This document shows, piece after piece, positions 40,622 to 48,614 of a DNA stretch of 52,143 nt. Both the position numbers and the translations under genes were made by a program. Position 1 is the first letter of the stretch, and each line of letters starts with the position of its first letter. The stretch lies in the NCBI RefSeq assembly GCF_022271435.1, contig NZ_JAFIQY010000055.1, positions 1-52,143 on the forward strand. The letters run 5' to 3'. Origin of the DNA: Streptomyces monomycini. Its GTDB lineage: Bacteria; Actinomycetota; Actinomycetes; Streptomycetales; Streptomycetaceae. The notes beneath the pieces were generated by a model. That model worked only from the letters and a program-made list of their open reading frames with translations, was not told the DNA's origin and did not search any database.

Positions 40622-41157
40622 CGCCAGTCCTCGGGCAACTCGACCTCTTCGAGGCGCAGGACGGGACCGGTGCGGCTGTAGCGGCGCATCAGCGGCAGCG
40701 GCGGATAGTAGGCGTGCACCGAGACGGCGTGCGCGTCCTCGGAGGGGTTGAGCACCTGGTGGACGTGGTGGGGGCCGAAGGCGCGGCCGCGGCCGTCGGC
40801 CAGCTTCCGCTGCCGGTCCACGCCGTCCGCCAGTTCCAGTGTCTTCCAGCCCTCGGTGGGCAGTTGGGCGGCGAGCGACTGCTCGGTCAGCTCGCCCGCG
40901 GCGGCGGCGAACGCGCCGTGCGAGCCGCCGTGGTCGTGCCAGCCGGTGCCCGTACCGGGCGGCCAGCCGATCAGCCACGCCTCGCTGCCGCCGGGACCGT
41001 CGAGCCGGATCCAGGTCCGGCCTTCGGGGTCGAGGGGCAGTGAAGCGATGAGTGAGGTGTCGGCGGCGGTGCGGCGGGCGAAGTCGAGGAGTTCGGCGGC
41101 GGTGGGGCCGCCGGTGGCGTCCGGACGCGGGCGCGCGGGAGTACGTACGTCGGGCAC
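40618..41157 (-). CDS. cysteine dioxygenase
   Basis: 179 aa from GTG 41157. Longer in-frame starts are possible but would overlap the leader-peptide region. It is a cupin with GTGTGWHDHGGSHGAFAAAAG (metal-binding HxH) and the third His in HHVHQVLNP, as in bacterial thiol dioxygenases. It oxidises cysteine to cysteine sulfinic acid with Fe(II) and oxygen. S. coelicolor has a proven-family member (SCO5772, as recalled) in the equivalent place. It is co-transcribed with the rhodanese gene, and a Cys-rich uORF ends 77 nt upstream. Confidence 0.87.
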   Translation of the reverse strand: MPDVRTPARPRPDATGGPTAAELLDFARRTAADTSLIASLPLDPEGRTWIRLDGPGGSEAWLIGWPPGTGTGWHDHGGSHGAFAAAAGELTEQSLAAQLPTEGWKTLELADGVDRQRKLADGRGRAFGPHHVHQVLNPSEDAHAVSVHAYYPPLPLMRRYSRTGPVLRLEEVELPEDWR

Positions 41158-41233
41158 AGGAACCGTCCTGAGTGATCGCGAAGAGGCGCGCGGGCAGCGG
41201 GAAACGCGGCGGCGCGCGGGGGAGGGATGCGGA

Positions 41234-41320
41234 TCAGCAGGACGGACGACACACACAGCCCGCGTAGCGGACCAGGTCCAGATGGACCCTCCGCCAGAAG
41301 CGCGAACCGTTCTCCGTCAC
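41234..41320 (-). CDS. Cys-rich leader peptide upstream of the cysteine dioxygenase operon
   Basis: 28 codons from GTG 41320 to TGA 41234. The peptide starts MTENGSRFW, continues RRVHLDLVRY and ends AGCVCRPSC. The RRxHxDLxR core with cysteines near the stop matches the actinobacterial family of short leader peptides found before sulfur and cysteine genes; all codons were checked by hand. Cys22, Cys24 and Cys28 are the last few codons, as expected if ribosome stalling on cysteine codons reports cysteinyl-tRNA supply. A GC-rich GCGCG/CGCGC stem lies between its stop and the dioxygenase start. No clear SD or promoter was assigned. Confidence 0.7.
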   Translation of the reverse strand: MTENGSRFWRRVHLDLVRYAGCVCRPSC

Positions 41321-41427
41321 GTTCCGGAGTCAAGCACGGCGCTTCCCGCAGGGTCAACCGCCGACGGTGGCGCGAGGGCGTGCACAGGGGCGCTCGCCGA
41401 CCGGCGCCACGGCGCGCGCGGGAGCGC

Positions 41428-43704
41428 TCACCGACCGGTTCCGCCCCCCGACCGGACCTCCGCCTCCGTCACGTCCCGGGCCGTGCCCCTGTCGGCTTGC
41501 GGGGATGCCGCTCCCTCGGCAGGCTCCGGTCCGTCGTCCGGCCGTGCCGGATGCGCGAACGGCCCCTCCGAACCCGCGCCGACCCCGTTCCCGGGCCCAG
41601 GACCGGCCCCGTTCCCGGCCCCGGCCCCGGCCCCGAGCCCAGAATCGGCCCCGGCTCCGGCCCCGGTCTCAGCCCTGGCCCGCTCCACACCGTCGAACGC
41701 CGCAGCGCCCTCCGCGCGCCCCACAGGTCCCACTGGCCCCGCGGCCCTCGAACCGTCCCGCACACCGTCCCCCATGCCGCCCGCGGGACCGCCCTTCGAC
41801 CCGTCCCCCGGGCCGCCGCTCCCCGCGTCCCCGCCCCCACCCCGTACCGCCTCCGCGCACGCGTACAGTTCCGCCGGCCGGACGCCTCCCATGGCCGTGA
41901 CCAGGTGCCCGTCCGGCCGTACGACCAGGACGGTGTGGGCGACCGCGCCCGGGTAGGACTCGGCGACCAGTACCTCGGCGGGCATCGGCAGGGCGTCCAC
42001 CGTCTTCGAGAGACGCGGCATCAGGCCGGCCGACTTCCAGTGCCGCCGGTCCCACACGCCCGTACCGGGCGCCACCAGCACCACCAGCAGCCCCCGTCCC
42101 AACCGGGTGCGGAGCGGTACCTGGGAGCCGTCCGAGGCCGTCACGGGGACGTCCGCGACCGGCGCGCCGACCTCCGTGCCCACCGTCATCGCGCACGACG
42201 GATCGACGGCCGGGGCGAGCGGGGAGCGGGCGTACGCGGGGGGCGCGCCGAGTGGCCCGCGCCCCAAGTGCCCGTCGGTGAGCATCGCCGTGTGCCCGCG
42301 CGCGGCCCCGGGCAGGACGGCCCGCCACCGGCCGCCCCGCTCGCCGTCGCGCAGCAGCGGCAGGGCCCGGTCGGCGGCGCGCAGCCGGGCCGTCACGGCA
42401 CCCCTGCGCTCGGCCTGGTAGCTGTCCAGCAGGGCCTCCGAGGCGCCCTGGTGCCAGGCCAGGGCCAGCTTCCACGCGAGATTCTCGGCATCCCGCAGGC
42501 CCTCGTCCAGGCCCTGGGTGCCGAGCGCGCCGAGCAGGTGGGCGGCGTCACCGGCGAGGAAGGCGCGGCCGCGCCGCCAGCGCCGGGCCAGCCGGTGGTG
42601 GACCGTGTGCACACCGGTGTCGAGGAGTTCGTACGGCGGTACGGCGGGAACGTGCGGGCCACCCCGGCCCCCACCCTTCCCACCGGAACCGGAACTGGAA
42701 CCGGGCCCGGCACCGGCACTGGAACCGGACCCGCTCGCCGGCCCGGCACCCGCTCCCGCCCAGGTCCCAGCCCCGGCCCAGCCCCCCGCCTCAGCCGCCC
42801 ACACCGCCAGCGAATCGCGGATCCGGGCCACCAGCGCGTCCGGCGTCACCAGGTCGCGGCCGGGCGGCAGCAGCCAGTCCAGCCGCCACACCCCGCCGGG
42901 CAGCGGCCGGGCGGTCACCTCGCCACCGGACCCGCCGCCGCCCTGCCGCGCGGGCGAGCGGTGCAGCAACGCCTCGCCCGGCCAGGGAAGTTCCGTACGC
43001 AGCGCCGCCACCGCGTGCCGCTCGACCGCCGTACGCCCCGGGAAGCGGACCTCCAGCAGTTTGCGGACCGTCGAGCGCGGACCGTCGCAGCCGACCAGGT
43101 AACTGGCACGCCACCACGCGCCGTTGGCGCCACGGGTATGTGCGCTGACCCCGTACTCGTCCTGCCGCAGTTCGTCGAGCCGGCTGCCGGCGACGATCCG
43201 GACGCCGGGCTGCGCCGCGAGCGCGGTGCGCAGCGCCCGGGCCAGCGCGTGCTGCGGCACATGCACGGGAGAAACAGGGGAAGCGGGAGAAACGGAAGGG
43301 CCGAGAGAAGCGGGAGAGCCGAGAGAAGCAAGAGAGCCGAGAGAAGCGGCAGAAACGAGAGCGCCGGGAGCGCCGGGAGCGCCGGGAGCGCCCGGAGAAC
43401 CGGAAGAAACGGCGGAACCAGGCAACAGCTCCTCCGGGCCGAACTCCACCCGCTCCAGCAGCCGCCTCCGCCGCACCGAGCGCCAGGCCGTCCAGCGGGT
43501 GCCCGCCGAGGCCAGGGCCGGGCCGCAGCCCAGCCGCTCCAGGAACGCGGTGGTGTCCGGCCGCAGGACGACGGTGCGGGCGGGCCGCGGATCGATCGCA
43601 CCGGGGGCTTCGTCCAGCACCACGCAGGGGACGTCGAGGCGGGCGAGGGAGAGGGCGAGTGCGAGGCCGACGGGTCCGGCCCCGACGACGATCACCGGGT
43701 CCAC
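41428..43704 (-). CDS. FAD-dependent aromatic monooxygenase (PHBH-like) with low-complexity inserts
   Basis: 758 aa from GTG 43704. The Rossmann GAGPVGLALALSLA binds FAD, CDGPRSTVRKLLEV is the DG motif, and FLAGDAAHLLGALGTQGLDEGLRDAENLAWKLA is the GD motif; a thioredoxin-like C-terminal domain follows (about 500-620). It would hydroxylate an aromatic or polyketide-type substrate with NAD(P)H and O2. Family members are about 500-540 aa. Three inserts explain the size: GAPGAP/SLGS repeats (about 100-140), Gly/Ala/Ser (about 310-345), and Gly/Ala/Pro plus a tail (about 640-758). The inserts are encoded by short tandem repeats. No biosynthetic cluster is adjacent. Confidence 0.82.
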   Translation of the reverse strand: MDPVIVVGAGPVGLALALSLARLDVPCVVLDEAPGAIDPRPARTVVLRPDTTAFLERLGCGPALASAGTRWTAWRSVRRRRLLERVEFGPEELLPGSAVSSGSPGAPGAPGAPGALVSAASLGSLASLGSPASLGPSVSPASPVSPVHVPQHALARALRTALAAQPGVRIVAGSRLDELRQDEYGVSAHTRGANGAWWRASYLVGCDGPRSTVRKLLEVRFPGRTAVERHAVAALRTELPWPGEALLHRSPARQGGGGSGGEVTARPLPGGVWRLDWLLPPGRDLVTPDALVARIRDSLAVWAAEAGGWAGAGTWAGAGAGPASGSGSSAGAGPGSSSGSGGKGGGRGGPHVPAVPPYELLDTGVHTVHHRLARRWRRGRAFLAGDAAHLLGALGTQGLDEGLRDAENLAWKLALAWHQGASEALLDSYQAERRGAVTARLRAADRALPLLRDGERGGRWRAVLPGAARGHTAMLTDGHLGRGPLGAPPAYARSPLAPAVDPSCAMTVGTEVGAPVADVPVTASDGSQVPLRTRLGRGLLVVLVAPGTGVWDRRHWKSAGLMPRLSKTVDALPMPAEVLVAESYPGAVAHTVLVVRPDGHLVTAMGGVRPAELYACAEAVRGGGGDAGSGGPGDGSKGGPAGGMGDGVRDGSRAAGPVGPVGRAEGAAAFDGVERARAETGAGAGADSGLGAGAGAGNGAGPGPGNGVGAGSEGPFAHPARPDDGPEPAEGAASPQADRGTARDVTEAEVRSGGGTGR

Positions 43705-43867
43705 GGCGTGGCTCCCCCGGTCCGCGGGTTCTTACGGGACGTACAGGAGCTGGCAGTTGGAGCCCGGTGCGCGATCACACAGCGTATGCAACCCATTGCG
43801 GGCGCCCGCGTCAAGTGACGGGGGCAGCGGCGCACGCGGCACTGCCCCCGCCCACGGTGTCACATCG

Positions 43868-44833
43868 TCAGGGCGTGAAGCCGCCCCCGCCGCCCAGGCC
43901 CGGGGGGCGCCGGGTGTCGATCGGCCCGCCGGGTGTGCCGTCGGTGCCGTCCAGCGCGTCCGACGCGGTGACCGGCTCGGCCGCCCCGGCCACTGCGATG
44001 CCGGTCTTGGCCCGCCGGCCGCGCCGCTCGATCCAGTTGGCCAGCGCGGACAGCGCCAGACACATCGCCACGTAGATCGCACCGGCCACGATGATCATCG
44101 GCACGTACGGGTTCTCGTCGTTGACGACGATGGTGCTGGCCATCTGCTGGATCGTGTACAGCAGCTCCTCGAAGGTGATCACATAACCGAGCGAGGTGTC
44201 CTTGAGGGTCACCACCAGCTGGCTGATGATCGTCGGCAGCATCGCCCGGACGGCCTGCGGCATCAGCACCGTCGTCATGACCTGCGTCTTGCTCATGCCG
44301 AGCGCGTACGCCGCCTCGCGCTGGCCCCGGGGCACCGCGTTGATGCCGGCCCGCAGCACCTCCGCCTGCACCGAGCCGTTGTAGACGGTCAGGCCGACGA
44401 CCAGGGCCCAGAACTGCGGGGAGTCGCCGGTCAGGCCCAGCTCCTCCTTGTAGGAGAGCAGCAGCACCCACAGGGCGTAGATCGTGATCAGCAGCGGGAC
44501 GGCCCGGAACAGCTCGATGAATCCGGTCGCCAGCCAGCGCACCGGCTTGTGGTCGGAGAGCCGGGCGACGGCGAGCAGCACGCCGAGCGCGAGGGAGAGC
44601 ACCGCGGCGACCGCGAAGACCTGGAGGGTCGTCAGGACACCGTTGCGGATGTTGGTCCGCACGCCGGCGTTGTTGAAGATGTTCCACATCTCCGGCTCGA
44701 ACTGGCCCTTGGCGGCCAGCCGCAGCACGGCGAAGACGAGCAGGCCGAGCACGGCGAGCGCGCCGACGACGGTGTAGACGCGGTTGCGGACCTTGGCCTT
44801 GGGCCCCGGGGCGTCGTAGAGGACGCTGGTCAT
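43868..44833 (-). CDS. gluD: glutamate ABC transporter permease GluD
   Basis: 321 aa; ATG 44833 overlaps the gluC stop (ATGA). A HisM-type amino-acid permease with five to six helices and the EAA loop typical of the family (ALGMSKTQVMTTVLMPQAVRAMLPT). The C-terminal 50 residues are a flexible Gly/Pro/Thr-rich tail. It forms the channel with GluC. Last gene of the gluA-B-C-D operon. Confidence 0.88.
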   Translation of the reverse strand: MTSVLYDAPGPKAKVRNRVYTVVGALAVLGLLVFAVLRLAAKGQFEPEMWNIFNNAGVRTNIRNGVLTTLQVFAVAAVLSLALGVLLAVARLSDHKPVRWLATGFIELFRAVPLLITIYALWVLLLSYKEELGLTGDSPQFWALVVGLTVYNGSVQAEVLRAGINAVPRGQREAAYALGMSKTQVMTTVLMPQAVRAMLPTIISQLVVTLKDTSLGYVITFEELLYTIQQMASTIVVNDENPYVPMIIVAGAIYVAMCLALSALANWIERRGRRAKTGIAVAGAAEPVTASDALDGTDGTPGGPIDTRRPPGLGGGGGFTP

Positions 44834-45477
44834 CGGGCCACCTCCAGGCGGCGTTCGAGCAGCCGGAAGATGCCGCTGATGGCGAACGTGATGATCAAGT
44901 AGGCGAGGGCGATCCAGAGGAAGATCCAGCCGATCGGCCGGCCCTGGTCGTTCAGGAGTTTGGAGACGTTGAACAGTTCCGCGTTGCTGAAGGCGCCTGC
45001 GATGGCCGAGTTCTTGGTGAGCGCGATCAGGATGCTGCTCAGGGGCGGGATCACGGTGCGGGTGGCCTGCGGCAGGACGATGATGCGCAGCGTCTGGACG
45101 AAGGTCATCCCGATGCTGCGGGCGGCCTCCGCCTGGCCCAGCGGCACGGTGTTGATGCCCGAGCGGACGGCCTCGCAGATGAACGAGGACGTGTAGAAGC
45201 CCAGGGCCAGCGTCGCGAGCACGAACGGGCTGATGCCCGGGAAGAAGATCTGCGGGACGACGAAGAAGGCGACCAGGAACAGCAGGGTGAGCGGGGTGTT
45301 GCGCAGCAGCGTCACCCAGGCCGTCCCGAAGGCGCGCAGCGGGGGCACCGGCGAGACCCGGAAACCGGCTATGAGGAGGCCCAGCAGGATGGCGAGCGCC
45401 CCGCTGGCCGCGGTGAGCGACACGGTTCCGAGGAACCCGGTGCGGAACTCGGGAAGATAGTCGAGGAGTACGTTCAT
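44830..45477 (-). CDS. gluC: glutamate ABC transporter permease GluC
   Basis: 215 aa from ATG 45477, with GGAG 5 nt upstream. Starts MNVLLDYLPEFRTGFLGTV, then five hydrophobic helices and the EAA loop (SIGMTFVQTLRIIVLPQATRTVIPP). HisM/GlnP family. It lies 292 nt downstream of gluB, with a strong stem-loop between them. Confidence 0.9.
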   Translation of the reverse strand: MNVLLDYLPEFRTGFLGTVSLTAASGALAILLGLLIAGFRVSPVPPLRAFGTAWVTLLRNTPLTLLFLVAFFVVPQIFFPGISPFVLATLALGFYTSSFICEAVRSGINTVPLGQAEAARSIGMTFVQTLRIIVLPQATRTVIPPLSSILIALTKNSAIAGAFSNAELFNVSKLLNDQGRPIGWIFLWIALAYLIITFAISGIFRLLERRLEVAR

Positions 45478-45700
45478 GGGTTCTCCGCGGTAGCGGTCAG
45501 GTCAGCGGCGGACGGGTGGACGGCCCGGTGCGGGGGCGTGCGGGGCGTGCGGGCTGTGCGCGGCGCGTGGGCTGTGCGCGGGAGTGCGATCCGGCGTACG
45601 GGCGCTCGCGTGCGCGGCGTACCGGTGTACGGCCGGGAGCGCGGGCGCGGCCCGCGACGGTGTGCGCACGGGCGTCCCGGCGCGTCGGTCCTCAGGCACC

Positions 45701-45739
45701 CACGCCCCGTACGCCCGCCGAAGCGGCGTACGGGGCGTG
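45701..45739 (-). terminator. stem-loop between gluB and gluC
   Basis: Perfect 15-nt arms (45701-45715 and 45725-45739; CACGCCCCGTACGCC and its complement) around a 9-nt loop. It sits 31 nt past the gluB stop within a 292-nt GC-repeat gap (45478-45769). Likely it stabilises the gluAB message 3' end or causes partial termination, giving more binding protein than permease. Confidence 0.65.
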
Positions 45740-45769
45740 CGGCGACGGTCAGCGGGTGCGCGACCCGGG

Positions 45770-46678
45770 TCAGTCGCGCGGCAGCGGCGTCTCCGGCGTG
45801 ACGAAGCTGGTCCCGGACTTGCCGAGGGTGCCTTCGTACGCCTTCTTGTAGTCGCCGTTCTTGATGTGCTTCTCCAGCGCGTCGGTGATCGCGTCCCGCA
45901 GCGCCTTGTCACCCTTCGTCAGGCCGACGCCGTACGGCTCCTTGGTGAACGGCTTGCCGACGACCCGCAGCTTCTTGGGCCGCTCGGCCGCGTACCCCTT
46001 GAGGATCGCGTCGTCCGTGGTGACCGCGTCCACCTGGCCGTCGAGCAGCTGCTTGACGCACAGCGAGTACTTGGCCAGCTCGGTGGTCTGCGCGCCGTAC
46101 TTCGGCTTCTTGATCTCCTGGAGCGGGGTGGAGCCGACGATCGAGCAGACCTTCTTGCCCTTGACGGTGTCCGGGCCGGTGATGGACTTGTCGTCCCTGC
46201 GCACCAGGAGGTCCGCGCCCGCGGTGTAGTACGGGCCCGCGAAGTCGATCTGCTTCTTGCGCTCCTCGTTGATCGTGTACGTGCCGACGTAGTAGTCGAC
46301 CTGGCCCTTGGAGATCGCCGTCTCGCGGACGTTGGAGTCGACCGTCTTGAACTCGATCTGCTTCTCGGAGAAGCCCAGTTCGGCGGCGATCATCTTGGCG
46401 ATCTCGATGTCGAAGCCGGTCCGCTTGCCGGTGGTGTCCTGGAAGCCGAGGTAGGGCTGGTCGGCCTTGGCGCCGATGGTGATCTTCCCGGCCTGCTTGG
46501 CCTTCTTCCAGGCCGGCGAGTTCACGTTCGCCTTGGCGTTGACCGCGTACGTACCGCTGAAGACGTCCCCGCCGGACGCCTTGTCGCCGGCCGTGCCCGA
46601 CTCGCCGCCGCAGGCGGTCGCGGTCGCCGTCAGCGCGAGCACCACCGCACCCGCCGCGGCCGTCTTACGAATCCTCAT
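45770..46678 (-). CDS. gluB: glutamate-binding lipoprotein GluB
   Basis: 302 aa from ATG 46678, with AAAGG 9 nt upstream; the ATG three codons earlier is too close to it. Lipoprotein signal: MRIRKTAAAGAVVLALTATA, lipobox TATAC with lipidated Cys, then GGESG. The mature part is a SBP_bac_3 fold (about 60-290): GFDIEIAKMIAAELGFSEKQIEF, DYYVGTYTINEERKKQIDFAGPYY, GKKVCSIVGSTPL. It captures glutamate (or related acidic amino acids) outside the membrane for GluCD. Confidence 0.92.
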   Translation of the reverse strand: MRIRKTAAAGAVVLALTATATACGGESGTAGDKASGGDVFSGTYAVNAKANVNSPAWKKAKQAGKITIGAKADQPYLGFQDTTGKRTGFDIEIAKMIAAELGFSEKQIEFKTVDSNVRETAISKGQVDYYVGTYTINEERKKQIDFAGPYYTAGADLLVRRDDKSITGPDTVKGKKVCSIVGSTPLQEIKKPKYGAQTTELAKYSLCVKQLLDGQVDAVTTDDAILKGYAAERPKKLRVVGKPFTKEPYGVGLTKGDKALRDAITDALEKHIKNGDYKKAYEGTLGKSGTSFVTPETPLPRD

Positions 46679-46733
46679 GGTGAACATCCTTTGGTTCAGC
46701 GGAAGGTGGCAATCATGATGACCGGCCGCGGGG

Positions 46734-47519
46734 TCAGTGGTGGAGGATCTTCGAAAGGAAGTCCTTGGCCCGGTCGCTGCGCGGGTTGTTGAAGAACTGG
46801 TTCGGCTCGGCCTCTTCGACGATGCGGCCGTCCGCCATGAAGACGACGCGGTTGGCCGCCGAGCGGGCGAAGCCCATCTCGTGCGTGACCACGACCATCG
46901 TCATGCCGTCCCGGGCGAGCTGCTGCATGACCTCCAGCACCTCGTTGATCATCTCCGGGTCGAGTGCGGAGGTCGGCTCGTCGAAAAGCATGACCTTGGG
47001 GTCCATCGCCAGGGCCCGGGCGATGGCCACCCGCTGCTGCTGCCCGCCGGACAGCTGGGCGGGGTACTTGTCCGCCTGGGTGCCGACCCCCACCCGGTCC
47101 AGCAGGGCCCGGGCCTTCTCCTCGGCCGCCTTCTTGTCCGTGCGGCGGACCTTGGTCTGGCCCAGCATCACGTTCTCCAGCACCGTCTTGTGCGCGAAGA
47201 GGTTGAAGGACTGGAAGACCATGCCCACGTCGGCCCGGAGCCGGGCCAGCTCGCGCCCCTCCTGCGGCAACGGCTTGCCGTCGATCGTGATGGCGCCGGA
47301 GTCCACGGTCTCCAGCCGGTTGATCGTGCGGCACAACGTCGATTTGCCGGACCCCGAGGGCCCGATCACCACGACCACCTCACCGCGCCGGATGGTCAGG
47401 TCGATGTCCTGGAGTACGTGCAGCGCGCCGAAGTGCTTGTTCACGTTGTCCAGCACGACCAGCGGGTCGCCCGCCGGCGCGGGCCCCTTGTCGCTCTTGG
47501 TCACCGATACTTCGCTCAT
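46734..47519 (-). CDS. gluA: glutamate ABC transporter ATPase GluA
   Basis: 261 aa from ATG 47519. Walker A GPSGSGKSTLCRTI, Q-loop region VGMVFQSFNLF, signature LSGGQQQRVAIARAL, Walker B VMLFDEPTSALDP and switch His in VVTHEMGF are all intact. Sequence and operon order match the corynebacterial and streptomycete gluABCD ATPase. First gene of the operon, divergent from gluR. Confidence 0.93.
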   Translation of the reverse strand: MSEVSVTKSDKGPAPAGDPLVVLDNVNKHFGALHVLQDIDLTIRRGEVVVVIGPSGSGKSTLCRTINRLETVDSGAITIDGKPLPQEGRELARLRADVGMVFQSFNLFAHKTVLENVMLGQTKVRRTDKKAAEEKARALLDRVGVGTQADKYPAQLSGGQQQRVAIARALAMDPKVMLFDEPTSALDPEMINEVLEVMQQLARDGMTMVVVTHEMGFARSAANRVVFMADGRIVEEAEPNQFFNNPRSDRAKDFLSKILHH

Positions 47520-47858
47520 CGGCGTACAGCTCCGTCCTCCTCGGTTGGGGAGGACCCTAGTAACGCACTGCGACCAGCGTCATTACATCTGAGCGGGATT
47601 TGAGCATAACGATACGGCCGCGAAGGGGCACACGGCGTGCACGGGGCGCACGGAACGGGCGCCCCGGTGTACCGGCTGCATAACGGAACCGTCCCTCCGG
47701 GAATACCCCCTTGACGTGCGTGCCGTCCATCGCCGTAGATGCCTTTTGGCCGTCCCGTGGACAGCCCGCGACCCGTACGCGCCCGCGTACGGGTGTACAC
47801 CTATGCACCCGCGCGTCCAGGTATGCGCGGCCGGGCACACATCGTGAGGAGGGGGCCG
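47520..47858. promoter_or_regulatory. gluA-gluR divergent control region
   Basis: 339 nt. For gluR, TTGACG (47711-47716) and GTAGAT (47735-47740) with an 18-nt spacer form a plausible HrdB promoter, giving a leader of about 110 nt. Inside the leader is a perfect 11-nt inverted repeat ACCCGTACGCG-CC-CGCGTACGGGT (47771-47794), with the palindrome GTGTACAC (47793-47800) beside it, a possible autoregulatory or termination element. For gluA (minus), a -10 such as TAGGGT at about 47557-47562 is a weak call. Confidence 0.45.
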
Positions 47859-48596
47859 GTGCGGCTGCTGCTCGTGGAGGACGACGACCATGTCGCGGCC
47901 GCCCTGTCCGCCGTGCTGTCCCGGCACGGCTTCGACGTCACCCACGCCCGCAACGGCGAGGAGGCGCTGCAGGCCCTGCTGCCCGGCGGCCGGGAGCCCT
48001 TCGGGGTGGTCCTGCTCGACCTCGGCCTGCCCGACCAGGACGGTTTCGAGGTCTGCGGGCGGATCCGGCGGATGTGCGGCAGCCCGGTGATCATGGTGAC
48101 CGCGCGGGCGGACGTACGGTCGCGGATCCACGGCCTGAACCTCGGCGCCGACGACTACGTGGTCAAGCCCTACGACACCGGTGAACTGCTCGCCCGTATC
48201 CACGCCGTCAGCCGCCGCCGCGCCGCCGCGCCCGCCGCCGGGGAGCCGTCCGCCCAGGAGGGTGCCCCGTCCGGCGGCCTGCGGCTCGGCGCCGTCACCA
48301 TCGAGCTGTCCACCCGGCAGGTGTCCGTGGACGGCACCGCCGTACCCCTGACCCGCAAGGAGTTCGACCTGCTGGCCCTGCTCGCGCAGCGGCCGGGCGT
48401 CGTCTTCCGCCGCGAGCAGATCATCAGCGAGGTGTGGCGCACCAGCTGGGAGGGGACCGGCCGGACCCTGGAAGTGCACGTCGCGTCACTGCGCGCCAAG
48501 CTGCGGATGCCCGCGCTGATCGAGACGGTGCGCGGCGTCGGCTACCGGCTCGTGACGCCGCCCGCCGCCGTGTCGCCGGCCGGCCCGGCCTCCTGA
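47859..48596 (+). CDS. gluR: OmpR-family response regulator GluR
   Basis: 245 aa from GTG 47859 (GAGGAGGGGG 4-5 nt upstream; longer in-frame starts rejected). The receiver domain has LLLVEDDDHVAAALS, phospho-acceptor Asp54 in LLDLGLPDQDG, and KPY. The winged-helix effector is at about 145-235 (TRKEFDLLALLAQRPG, RTLEVHVASLRAKL, VRGVGYRLV). In S. coelicolor the GluR-GluK pair beside gluABCD senses glutamate and activates its uptake; the same gene arrangement is seen here. Confidence 0.88.
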   Translation: MRLLLVEDDDHVAAALSAVLSRHGFDVTHARNGEEALQALLPGGREPFGVVLLDLGLPDQDGFEVCGRIRRMCGSPVIMVTARADVRSRIHGLNLGADDYVVKPYDTGELLARIHAVSRRRAAAPAAGEPSAQEGAPSGGLRLGAVTIELSTRQVSVDGTAVPLTRKEFDLLALLAQRPGVVFRREQIISEVWRTSWEGTGRTLEVHVASLRAKLRMPALIETVRGVGYRLVTPPAAVSPAGPAS

Positions 48597-48614
48597 CGGC
48601 CGGCGGCCCGCACC

